This document shows positions 46,663 through 56,681 of a stretch of DNA of 64,000 bases, piece by piece (the stretch's first letter is position 1; every line of letters begins with the position of its first letter). The stretch lies in contig JALIZF010001444.1 in the NCBI GenBank assembly GCA_029948255.1, forward strand, positions 124,001 to 188,000, in the 5' to 3' direction. The notes beneath the pieces were generated by a model that had not been told where the DNA came from, did no database searches, and worked only from the letters and a program-made list of their open reading frames with translations. This stretch comes from Telmatactis stephensoni. Its lineage: Eukaryota; Cnidaria; Anthozoa; Actiniaria; Isophelliidae. Position numbers and translations under genes: made by a program.

Positions 46663-47487
46663 GTCTCAAAATGATTCATATGCTTTGCGACGTTTTTAAA
46701 CTATCCGTAGTTTTTGCGAATTTTTGTCGGTGGCACTGAAAATGTTCGTAAAGACTTAATAAAAGTTCTCTTGCTGATCTGCATAATGTATATTTAAATT
46801 TATATACAACACGACCGTGTATGCTGTTTTGCAAATGAAATTTTCTACATCTAGAGAATTAATTTTGACCTTTTTTGTCTTACAGACAAAGCAGTTGCAA
46901 AAAGTTAAAATCCAGACCTCAGTTTCATAAAGGTATGAAACTTACGAGTCGTAAACTCGTAGCTAGAAAAAATAATCTTTTTTTAATTGTTGTTGTAATC
47001 TTAAGAGAATTTCTACAAATAATCTTGACAAACTGAAATTAGAATAAATTGCATACTGAAATATACTGGCATGAGAAAGGCTGAAATAGTTGTACTTCCT
47101 CGAAAAAACAGCGATCACATTTTTTGGATTCACGTATAAATTACTCATACGTTACGTATTTTATGCAGCACGACTTTAATTGCATGCTGTTTTGTAATTG
47201 ACATTTTATTTTCTCGGCCATCTCTAAAGGTTAAATTCTAGGCCTAAAAATACGACTCAACATCTTCCTGTTTTATAAGTAATATTGAGTCTTAGCTACA
47301 ACTGATGATGACGTAATGGGCGATACCACATATATACCGTAGCACTTCCTCGATTAAAATGGTATAGGCAAGGTGAGCACTTATTCGCGGAGGACGCTCT
47401 ACATAAAAACTTTACATTGCTAACGCGTCTGTCGCTGACGACTCATTTACTCATGCATTTACCTGAGCGGCCGCTTTTGCTTGATGT

Positions 47488-47650
47488 GAAACCGGACCGC
47501 GACCTGCCGCAACTGTTATCAGTATCGTGTTGTCCAAAAAATCATTCGAAATTTTTGCCGTAATCGCACTATGCCGTACCCGGGGGGACTCCTATGTATA
47601 GCAGGGGGGTTGTTCGTCGGAAACTTGAAAATAGCACCTAAAAGATCCCT
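47488..47650. repeat. Repeat with CCGGGGGGACTCC block
   Basis: TTCGAAATTTTTGCCGTAAT near 47547 resembles the interior of the 48.6/49.3-kb MITEs. It runs into CCCGGGGGGACTCCTATGTA, a G-rich block followed by GCAGGGGGGTTG. Confidence 0.45.
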
Positions 47651-47779
47651 GAGTGTTATTTGTGTGGGCGTGGCAACACGTGAGTTTTACCCCTTAAAGG
47701 TACCAACTCAAAACAATAAATGTAACATTTTTCAGTCTTAATGGTATCACAGACCGAATCTTTCAAACAGAATATTTCA

Positions 47780-47865
47780 ACCTCGTTCCCAGGCCCTTTT
47801 CCCTTCCCTTTTCCCTTCGCCCCACCTCCAAGCGAAGGGAAAAGGGCCTGGGAACGAGGTTGAGA
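47780..47865. repeat. Near-perfect hairpin, CAACCTCGTTCCCAGGCCC arms
   Basis: CAACCTCGTTCCCAGGCCCT and TTTCCCTTCGC (47779-47820) pair with GCGAAGGGAAAAGGGCCTGG and GAACGAGGTTG (47832-47863). The same AACCTCGTTCCCAGGCC end occurs in the foldback element at 40076. Confidence 0.85.
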
Positions 47866-48142
47866 ATATTTCGCATTATGCTGTAATCTATCACTCTGCA
47901 CGATGAGGGATGCATTTTTTCCATTACAATGAATTTGCTAGAGAGGAAAAATGATTAAATCAATCGATGAATCTTTTGCTAAGCCGACAACTCATTCAAA
48001 ACTAGTTGTCTCAACTGAAATCATGTTGAAATTTCTTGATGCAAAAGTCACGAATTTTAATTATTTAATTTGTTATACATTTTCAAATATCAATAATATA
48101 TATTAAACATTTTTAGTTATAATACAACTGATCTGTTTATAA

Positions 48143-48275
48143 AGAGAGGATATTACACGGTGGCGCGAAGATATAAATCTTCGAGTGGTACTACTCACTC
48201 GTGCTTTAACTTATGAAATATTTTTTAACACAAGAAGATAAACTTCAAGTCTTCAAACCGCCGTGTAATTGTCTT
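48143..48275. repeat. Foldback MITE, ATTACACGGTGGCGCGAAG end
   Basis: GATATTACACGGTGGCGCGA with AGATATAAATCTTCGAG at the left is mirrored by CTTCAAGTCTTCAAACC and GCCGTGTAATTGTC at the right. Confidence 0.7.
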
Positions 48276-48588
48276 TTTTATTATACATAGACAGAATTTT
48301 TTTCTTGGAAATTTCATTTACAAAATATCCGTGCAAAAACAAAAATGACGTCATCGATTTCTACATGAGTGAAGATATCTGATGGAAAATTGGGGGGAAA
48401 ATGTCAAGATGTAGTTTCGCATAGATTTTATGAGTAGCGCATCGCATTTCCAGTAAAACACACCTGTCTATATAATATATGCGTATATTATTGGTTGATT
48501 CCAAATGATTATCACTAGTTGCTTATCAGCCTCTGCATTAGAGACAAAATTGTGTTTGTTTGCACTTCAGCCGGCTGTCAGGCATTAT

Positions 48589-48709
48589 AGAGCGGTTTTC
48601 GTATGAGTGGGAATTAAACCGTGTCAGTACCGTAATGTCTATAAAAGCATTCGAAATTCCTGCCGTAACCGTACCGTGTAGTGGCCGTGCCGTTTTCCCA
48701 ACCATACCA
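48589..48709 (+). repeat. AGAGCGGTTTTCGTATGAG MITE, copy 1
   Basis: It starts AGAGCGGTTTTCGTATGAGT and shares the central ATGTCTATAAAAGCATTCGA and ACCGT-rich blocks with the copy at 49337. The right end stops at CCAACCATACCA, so the terminal repeat is incomplete. Confidence 0.75.
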
Positions 48710-49112
48710 ACACTTTTAACAGACCCGATAAGCGCTTTCTTATTGGTTTGCAACACTTTTCCAGAAGCGATCACTATCGTTGCCCGAGCTAAAACTATAT
48801 GAACAAGGAAAACGTTTAATTGTACAGCTTGTTCTTAAATTGACACTTGTTGGGAAATACCGGTTTAATTAAACATTGAACAATAGGATGACGTCGTCCA
48901 ATAAAGAAAAAAACAAATAAAAACGGTTTGAGAGAATAAATATAATATATGAACTAATAAAACACTAAATGGCAAAAAGTGAGAAGAATTGATGAAAGGC
49001 GATGCGACCATAAGTAAACATCCGTGTGGCCAGTGATAACAGTTAAAAAGGTCGACCACTGGGCCTAAATTACACAACCTGTATTATGTTGGCAAAGACT
49101 AGTCATTTTGGA

Positions 49113-52100
49113 ATGCCTCCGTTAATGTTCTTGAGTTTTCTGAGCTACACATTGCTGTACATCCAATCTGAGGAAAAGGTTTCGGCTTGGACCGGTAGGT
49201 GTTTTGTATTTGATATATATATATAATAACGTCGGCTAATGATAAATACGCTGTGTTTCCAGACTAGCTCTTGAAAATCGGAACCCGTAAAAGCTTCACG
49301 TACGCTTGGGATTTTTCCTGCCTCCTTTTTAACAATAGAGCGGTTTTCGTATGAGTGGGCCGGAAACTTACCGCGCCGTACCGTAACCGTGCAAGTACGC
49401 GGTAATGTCTATAAAAACATTCGAAATTTCTACCGTAAAAGTACAGCCGGGTAGTAACTGTGCCGTTTTCCCAGTCATACGAAACGGCTCTAATAGATCA
49501 AAACATCCTCTTATTACTTTAGTTCCCATACGCACCATTTAAATTTTACATTTCGCAATTGATATCCGCATCATAACAGTTTTGCAAGGTCATACTTCAA
49601 GGCCCTACATGCACTTAGATGAAAATCGGTGAAAATTGGAAACTGATTATTTCTATATGAAGATTAATAAAGTTAAATAACTAGCTCATCTAAAAAAAAC
49701 CCTACATTTTAACTTATTAGCACAGAGAAATTTGGTTTAAAACCTAAAAGAACAATAGGGTTGAGTAATCGACGTCATAATGACGTCATTTACTCACACC
49801 TTAGATGCTAAAATCTTGACAATTTTATCCGATTTTTTTGGATATGAAAAAAATGTTGCTTTATTGATTTTGATCCAAGTGCTTTCAATTCCCACTACAT
49901 TTAAGGCAGAATGCAATGCCCATTAGTATTGAGATATTTCCTGTAATAGTCGTAAAAATGTATTTTCCTAATTAAGTTTACAATTTTAGCTGGTAAGAGT
50001 TGTAACATCAATCTTGCTGTCCCAATGCAAGCGAATCTCAAGGTACTAAATACTTTAATATATTCTTAGTTCTTTTTTCTATACATTTTTGTATAGAAAA
50101 TTTTTGTACTTTTCTGCAGGCTTCTGGTCGTGCTGACCGTAAAGTATCCGTCATATCCAGATTCACCTGGATAGACTGATTCTATAAGTCGGTCCCAGTT
50201 CGCTCTCTAAAAAAAAACAATCGTCAGAGAGCAAACTGGGACCGACTTATGGAATCAGTCTAATCTGAACAGCATAGTTGATGTAAATACATTTAGATAA
50301 ATTTCCGACGAAAATTAAAGGAACGAGTGTAGCTCAGTTGGATCGGATAGAGCGCGGCTTTCTGAAGCGACAGGTCCCGAGTTCGATTCCCATTGACCTC
50401 ACACTGACTTAAGGACGGAGCCCTCTAATGTGAAAGTAATTATTTCTCTAAAATCTATATATGGGTGTGAAAGAACCCATGTAGGCTGTTAGAATCCAAG
50501 AAAAAAATTGGGGGTCACCACGCATTTTAATGAGTTATACGTCATCAAATGTTGCGGAAAATGCATTTTTGACGACCCAAAGAAAAAAAATTAAAAATCC
50601 TCTATTGAGGTTTTTCAGTCACGTGATACTGGCGGGCAAACGTAAGCCGAGGAAAGCGAAAACAGTAGAAAAATCACAAGGAATGAATTGGTTATACAAA
50701 CATGGACATTTATCAAGCTTTCCAGCGACTTTCTAAATTTCCAAACTCTTCGATAAGACGCCAAACGCATCACAAATTTGCCCGCCAATATGGGGCGAAC
50801 AATGGATATGACGTCACGTGAAAAACCTCAATACTTCCATAGTTATTTACCGATAAACGCACGAAATACGATGAAATCCCTAGCCCTCCATACAGAGTAT
50901 AGACAGATTTTACAAAGCATTATGGGACATTTCCAAGATGGCGGCTAATAGGCAAATCTAGTCCTTGTGATCAAAACAGTGGTTTTTAAGGTTGGTGCCT
51001 ACTATTGTCCGCGCGCACTGCTTTCTGCGCATGCAAAAACACTGATTTTTTGTCGGTAAAGCAATCGTAAAAGCAAGGCCTTTTTACCACTTTTTGAAAA
51101 AATAAACTTACAGGATTAAAGGAAAACCATTTAGCCTCTCCTGTGTTTGAATGAAATTCACAGTTGATAAATAGAACCTGAGTTACAACGCCTGTTTTGA
51201 CTATCATTTCTACCAGAAACGATCTGTTTTCGCCGCCATCTTGAAAATTTCCCAAAATGCATTGTAATTCGCTCTACTTTCCGGGGAGGGCTAGGGAATT
51301 TTTGATCATTTTCGCGAATTCTGATCAGTTTTCGCGCGTTTATCGGCAAATAACTTTCTAAATCGCACGGATACCCCTATTTTTTATTTCTGTAAATTGT
51401 AAAGTGGAGATTAACCTACTATTTTAAAATCACTTTTATGAATTTAAAATTGAAACTTGATTGCAAAAATTGAACTTTTCATTTGGCGGTCATGAACCAA
51501 AACAGGTCTAAAACTAGTAAAAAGTCATTGAAAAAAATTGTTATTCTGTTTTTTCATATTTCGTATGGCATTGACAAGTAAGAGAATTGTGTTGTAAACG
51601 TTTTAGTAAAAAAAGTTTGACATTTTTTCAAAATATGGGGTATTTATGATTTTTTCTTTGGGCCTCTAGAATAGGCAGATTTTGCAACATTTGATGGCGT
51701 GTAACTCATTAATATGCACGGTGACCCCCAATTTTTTCCTTGGATTCTAGCTCCCTGTGATGGGTTCTTTGATACCCATGTGGTTTTTGGCCAAAAAAAT
51801 TACCTTCCCATTAGTAGGCACCAACCTTAAGCGAGTTTTATTCATCAATACTGAATTTAATTCTACTACAGGAACATTCAAATGTTTTTTCTACAAGAAA
51901 GTAAGTTTTATTTATCCAAATATCGCAAAACTGCTTTGTTTTTACGATGTTTTTACTACGAAGGGCCATGCGCAGAGCGCAGTGCGCGCTGACAATAGAG
52001 GGCACCGTCCTTAATTGTTTCGACTTCTTTCCATTGTGTAGCTTTAAGTAGCTTTAAATACCCTTAAAACGGAGAACTGATGGAGACAGGGGATAAAGAG

Positions 52101-55100
52101 CGCATCGTCAGCTTCCTAGCTGGAAGATTAGCTTGTGCTTAAGGAGCTACCGACGCTAAATATAGTCCTTTTACGAGCGTCTGACCAATAATGTGTTTGG
52201 GCGCGAAGGTCTCAATAATAAAACAAGATATTTTCAACACATGTGCAATAATGCTCGATAATATATTGGTCAGTACCGACAAGGAAATTCAAACAATAGT
52301 CAAGATCCTGAAGGAGACGGACCAAGATTCACCGAAACGTTGAAAAGAATCGAGCGACAAACAAACAAACAAACCCGAAAAGACAAATTAAACATGAACA
52401 ATAATGAACACGACAAAGATGTTTCAGAAACACTACTAAAACAAGATATACAGTTGTAAGAAATATGTCACATGTTTGAACGCAAAACTTTTTGTGCAAC
52501 ATTGCGCCCTACAAAGCTGCACCGTGTGTCACCTTTAGTGTCCCCAATTAGTGGTCTACGTGTGGACTGCTAGATATAAAATCGACACTGAAATAAAGTT
52601 CATTATTATTATTATTATTACCTGACCGACGTTGCAGGAACAATTTCAGCAATAGAACTCGATCCTAAAATTAAAACTGTTGCGCCCAATTTTTAAAGAG
52701 GTGGACACACGGTGCAACTCTAGCTGTATTGAACGCAATGATGCACAAAACGTTGCAAGAAAAGATGCATGCATGGCGCGTGTTTCCGGACTTTACATGC
52801 GCCAAGAAACTAAAAGAGGCAGGAGAAGGAGGAGGAGGATTATAGCCGAGCTATCCTTTTCGTTTGTGAGCAATAGGGAGGTGAAGAGGGGGCTCTAATT
52901 TAGCCACAGCTTATGCATGGTAATCATTAACTGTATAATATATTTAAAAAATATATAGATTCCATTTTTGAGTGCGTCTGTAATCTAATAGATTCTCAGA
53001 TATATAATTTCATTGAAACATTTTAACCAATCAGAGCGCGCCTAAGATTCCATGACGTCATCTATGCGTGTGTATTGTAATCACATGACTTTCGACCAAT
53101 CGGAGAGCAAGTAATATACCAAGTATTATATAATTAATATATACTTCGCTGCTTTTTTCAGGAGCAAGTTACGGCAAGATGCCGTTTGGGACGAAGAATC
53201 TAAAAACAAAACCACAATCTTGCAGTTCTTCAGAAAAATATGATAAATCGTCAGGAAAATGCAGGCAAATATTAAAGATAAAACCACAAACCATTACAGA
53301 AGCATCAGTTTCTGGAATGACAACCGTGATCCAATTTACAACGTTGCCTACCAGGAAGACATGGAAACCAACGTCAAAACACGCTATCTCAATCACATCA
53401 AAGAGAATGAAGAAACTAGTGTCTACCTTATCGCCAGTGTCTACTAGGAAGACAGCTAAAAAGATACCAAAGCCTGTTACCTCAAGACCTCCCAATATTG
53501 CAACGACGACTTTGCCTACCTTTATACCAGTGTCTTCTAGGAAGACAATTAAGATGACAAAACTTGTTACATCCAGACCTCCCAATGCCACAACGAAGAA
53601 ACTGTCTGCCTTGCCAGTGTCTGCTACGAAGACAGCTAAAAAGATACCAAAACCAGCTACATCCACACCTTCCAACACCACCAGTAAGTGCACCAATCCA
53701 CAAATATATCTCTGGAATGAGTACACAGTGTCATCAGACAACCAGTCAGCGGTGTCCATTAAAACGACAGGCGAAGTGCTATATTCCAAAGATTATTACA
53801 TCAACGGATCATCAGCCAATCACAGCAAAGCTATATTTGTTTGTCGTCCAAAACGTTTCACGAACTGTTCAGAACAATGGATTCTAGTTGAAGAAGGAAA
53901 GTTCACAGTTGTGGAGAACAAATCAATAATACTTAATATAAATCCAATAAAACGTTACGATGTATCAAAATACTTCTGGCAAAATCGCAATGTTATTATC
54001 TGCAAAAGCCTTTCTCAAACAGAAATGGCAAACCTCATTGCAAACTGTTCAGGTAAATTTCTTAAGATGGATAAAGAAGAATTCACAGTTATGCCAAACA
54101 GATCAATATTTGTAAATGTCTTCGGACGACTCTATGACAATACAAAATACATCTGGTACAAGAGAAGTCTTTATATCTGTGAGAATTTCCACGACATGAA
54201 TGGTTTTAATGTCCAGTCATTAGAGAACGATGCTACTTTAGCCGCCACCGTGACAGATGCGTGCTTAGGTATATCGATCGTCGCACTAGCCTTCCTACTT
54301 GTGACCTTTTTCCTGTTTAGTGAGCTACGAACACCACCAGGGATTAACGTGATGAACCTCAGTGCCTCCCTTCTGTTTGCACAGCTCCTGTGGGTTATCG
54401 CAAGTGACAAGACAAACAATTCTATGGCATGTACTGTCACTGCTGTCCTTCTTCACTACTTTTTCCTTGTTTCCTTCGTGTGGACGGCAATCATCGCCTT
54501 TGATACTTGGGAGACCGTCACTTCAAAGGTCAGTGTTACACAAGCTAACTCGAAGTGTAAGAGAATGAAACGATGCATAAGGATTGCAGCAGTTGCCTGG
54601 ACCTCTGTCATGCTATACGTAGCCATCTGCATTGCTCTTGATCAATCTGGTACCGTGCCAATAGGATATGGATCGCCTTATACCTGTTGGATTGCTGACA
54701 ACAACGCTAAGCTGTACTTCTTTGGGATACCCGTGGGGCTGGTTCTGATCTTCAATGCTGTCTTCTACTCCATGACTGTGAAAGCCATCCGAACTACTCG
54801 CAGTCATGTCAAGTTCGCCACTAGTAACGGGGAAAAGAAGCGGACGTTTGGTATCTACGTAAAAATTGGAACTCTGATGGGCTTTACATGGATCCTGGGC
54901 ATCGTTATTCCAAGTGGTTCTGATTGGCTGTTCCTTTCTTACATCTTTGTAGTGCTGAACGGTCTACAGGGTGTGTACATGGCCATTGCTTTTGCCCTCA
55001 GCGGACCTGCAAGGAAGCTTTATCTTGATATGATCCGTGAAAAGATGTTATCCAAAAAGATAGAAGAAGAAGTAGATGTCCAGCCAGGAAGGCAAGGAGC

Positions 55101-55149
55101 TTGTATCAGTAAAGCGCTTGAAGTCAAAGTCCAAGAAAATGTACACTGA
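49113..55149 (+). CDS. Methuselah-like secretin-family 7TM receptor, two exons (right member of divergent pair)
   Basis: Exon 1 is 49113-49194, encoding MPPLMFLSFLSYTLLYIQSE, a signal peptide. The donor GTAGGT leaves phase 1. Exon 2 is 53162-55149 (acceptor TTTTTTCAG). The joined protein is about 689 residues. The stalk is Thr/Pro/Ser/Lys-rich and about 170 residues long, half that of its partner. Three Cys-bracketed modules (53690-54180) are followed by the seven-helix domain from about 54258 (RTPPGINVMNLSASL, GFTWILG, LNGLQGVYM). The 7TM part and modules are nearly identical to the left receptor, while the stalk and the cytoplasmic tail (here VDVQPGRQGACISKALEVKV) differ. The first exons are also homologous (LSF/LF...YIQSEE). 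This supports an inverted duplication with later gene conversion or a recent date. It should be a plasma-membrane receptor; ligand and G protein are unknown. The 4-kb intron is filled with inverted repeats. Confidence 0.87.
49337..49491 (+). repeat. AGAGCGGTTTTCGTATGAG MITE, copy 2
   Basis: Complete ends: AGAGCGGTTTTCGTATGAGT at the left and TCATACGAAACGGCTCT at the right. The interior is rich in CCGTA/TACGG. It lies 140 bases inside the right receptor's intron. Confidence 0.85.
50176..50262. repeat. Hairpin MITE, GTCGGTCCCAGTTCGCTCTC arms
   Basis: AGACTGATTCTATAAGTCGG and TCCCAGTTCGCTCTCT pair with AGAGAGCAAACTGGGACCGA and CTTATGGAATCAGTCT across a loop that includes an A9 run. Confidence 0.85.
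50324..50400 (+). repeat. tRNA-derived SINE head
   Basis: GTGTAGCTCAGTTGGATCGG matches a tRNA A box and CCGAGTTCGATTCCCATTG a B box, 50-odd bases apart. The anticodon arm is not well formed, and the sequence runs on into non-tRNA DNA, so I call it a SINE rather than a tRNA gene. Confidence 0.65.
50460..51795. mobile_element. Element with about 130-base inverted ends (GAACCCAT...GGGGGTCACC)
   Basis: The left end (50465-50600) has AAGAACCCATGTAGGCTGTT, TTGGGGGTCACCACGCATTT and GAGTTATACGTCATCAAATG. The right end (51640-51780) has the same blocks reversed: CATTTGATGGCGTGTAACTC, GCACGGTGACCCCCAATTTT and TGGGTTCTTTGATACCCATG. The interior includes one complete MITE (50606) and the left arm of a second element (50973). 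Confidence 0.75.
50606..50831. repeat. MITE with GAGGTTTTTCACGTGAC-type ends
   Basis: TTGAGGTTTTTCAGTCACGT with ACTGGCGGGCAAA at the left is mirrored by TTTGCCCGCCAATATGG and GACGTCACGTGAAAAACCTC at the right. Confidence 0.8.
50973..52016. mobile_element. Element with about 200-base inverted arms (TTAAGGTTGGTGCCTACTAT)
   Basis: The left arm (50973-51190) contains CTATTGTCCGCGCGCACTGC, TGCGCATGC, AAGCAATCGTAAAAGCA and TTGATAAATAGAACC. The right arm (51815-52016) contains the inverted equivalents (TTTATTCATCAATACTG, TTTTTACGATGTTTTTAC, GCGCAGTGCGCGCTGACAAT). The two arms' translated frames also resemble each other, which is why paired open frames appear. It overlaps the 50460-51795 element, implying nesting or rearrangement. 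Confidence 0.75.
52012..52345 (+). repeat. SINE body and retroelement-type tail
   Basis: TTGTTTCGACTTCTTTCCAT plus GTGTAGCTTTAAGTAGCTTT matches the body of the 46.1-kb SINE. Further on, CTGAAGGAGACGGACCAAGA and CACCGAAACGTTGAAAAG resemble the 3' ends of some non-LTR or Penelope-like elements. Confidence 0.45.
52960..53150. repeat. Copy of the AACCAATCAGAGCGCGC repeat before receptor exon 2
   Basis: TTTTAACCAATCAGAGCGCG (53026) and GACCAATCGGAGAGCAAGTA (53094), with TATTATATAAT, match the block found beyond the TIPIN 3' end (33843-33960). It ends within 20 bases of the splice acceptor. Confidence 0.7.
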
Positions 55150-55780
55150 ACATTGTAGTTTCATGCAGCGAGATATCGTCAAACTTTGAATTAAATCAAT
55201 GTCAACAAGGAACGTATATGAACATGAATAATTCATGTAGTATAATCGGGTGAAAAAGGAAAGGAAGGCGCTATAAGGAAGAAAGGTACCCTGCTGAATT
55301 GCCTCTGCTCGCAGGTTAATTAGAAGAACTGGGTGTGTCTGAACGAAACAATATATCATGGTAGAAGTAGTAGCAGCAGTACTAGCAGTGTGTACTTATG
55401 TAGCAGAAGCGGCAGTGTAGTCCCTGGCCCGCGGTAAAGCGTTATAATCCACATCATAATCAGCTCATTGCCAAACTAGGGAAGTCCGATATTATAAGCC
55501 CCACTCCGAATATAAACCTTCTCGTCTATATAAACAACAATTTGCAGAATAAATTTTTTTGAAGAGATTAGCTGTATAGTGTAGCTAGTTTTGTTACTGT
55601 TTGACTGATTAATGTACATGTTTCTCCTTACAATATATAAACATATATATAACATTTGCCAGAAACTGTTCAAATCAATAGTTGATAATAACGGCACGAA
55701 ACGTACTCTATATTCTTAAGCGAACACCCGGACCTTCAGGTCCTTGCCTTGTATCGTGTCCACTGGTACCATTGCATGTA
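55150..55780. other. Receptor 3' flank, non-coding
   Basis: Probable 3' untranslated region and intergenic DNA. A run of AGTAGTAGCAGCAGTACTAG triplets lies near 55366. No gene seen. Confidence 0.5.
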
Positions 55781-55785
55781 TTTAA

Positions 55786-55989
55786 GGGACCAGTCATTAT
55801 TTACAGGGAGGGGGGGGGGGGCTGGTGGAAATATGGGGGGGGGTCATCATTTTTCATGCACACACTGCATTATTGTTATAAGAGAATGTATGTGGAAAGG
55901 GGGTTGGGCCATCAAAAATTGTGCAGCACATTTCTCATTTCCACCAGCCCCCCCCCCCCCCCCCTTCCCTGTAAATAATGACCGGTCCC
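55786..55989. mobile_element. 204-bp PIF/Harbinger-like MITE with poly-G/poly-C arms
   Basis: GGGACCAGTCATTATTTACA with GGGAGG and a G12 run at the left, and a C18 run with TTCCCTGTAAATAATGACCG-GTCCC at the right, form the inverted ends. TAA flanks both sides (55783-55785 and 55990-55992). Confidence 0.85.
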
Positions 55990-56204
55990 TAAGTATATAT
56001 TATGAACCATGAGGTGGTTTGGCTTTCATAAGCCTTTTGGCTTCTAATCAGATCTCCATGTAAATATATATTTCATCTTGTACTCGGCTCAATAATGATA
56101 AATAGCACTATATGGCAGAATAAAACAATTTAAAAAATTCAGCATTCGTTCATTTATTTATTTACCAAGAGAGCATAACTATTTATACTCTCTTGATTTG
56201 CTTA

Positions 56205-56263
56205 TTTATCTAATTTATTTATTTATTTATTCATTTATTTATTTATTTATTTATTTATTCATT

Positions 56264-56343
<80 letters not shown>

Positions 56344-56382
56344 TGTTTGTTTGTTTGTTTGTTTGTTTGTTTGTTTGTTTGT

Positions 56383-56421
<39 letters not shown>

Positions 56422-56425
56422 CCTA
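56205..56425. repeat. Compound microsatellite (TTTA)n(TTTC)n(TTTG)n(TTTA)n
   Basis: About 220 bases made of four successive tetranucleotide blocks, with the same TTTA unit at both ends. Open frames over it are by-products. Confidence 0.97.
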
Positions 56426-56681
56426 TCTATTTTGTATGTCTGGTAAATGTTTATATAAATAACCGTGACTACTTGTGTGGGGATTGTGTGGGCTAAAGTG
56501 TGGGCTACCTTGGAAAAGCGCGGCCGAGGTATTGGTATCTAAATGACATCATTGACCAATTTCAAGATGGACGACACAGAGCGGAGTGAATAAGCGTTTT
56601 CTGCTTTTCAAGCACTATTTTTAGTGTATTACAGGCTCCTTCCCTTGACTTCCATGCCTCTGTCGTACCAATAAACAACTA

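Larger units (their letters stand above)
45036..49112. promoter_or_regulatory. Shared upstream region of the divergent receptor pair
   Basis: The two receptor start codons face away from each other across about 4.1 kb, so both promoters must lie here. The last bases before each ATG are alike (TATTTGGA and CATTTTGGA), and AGCCAAGAAC/GGCAAAGAC-type matches occur further up. Most of the interval is repeats (46085, 46497, 47488, 47781, 48143 and 48589). I cannot point to a convincing TATA box. Confidence 0.5.

Noticed and set aside
50324..50400. A genuine tRNA gene
   Set aside because: A and B boxes are present but the stems do not fold cleanly by eye and SINE-type sequence follows; the same holds for 60110, 62970 and 46085.
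51757..52014. 85-codon frame resembling the minus frame at 50986-51255
   Set aside because: The resemblance arises because both lie in the inverted arms of one element.
56198..56446. Hydrophobic 82-codon frame
   Set aside because: Pure TTTA/TTTC/TTTG microsatellite.
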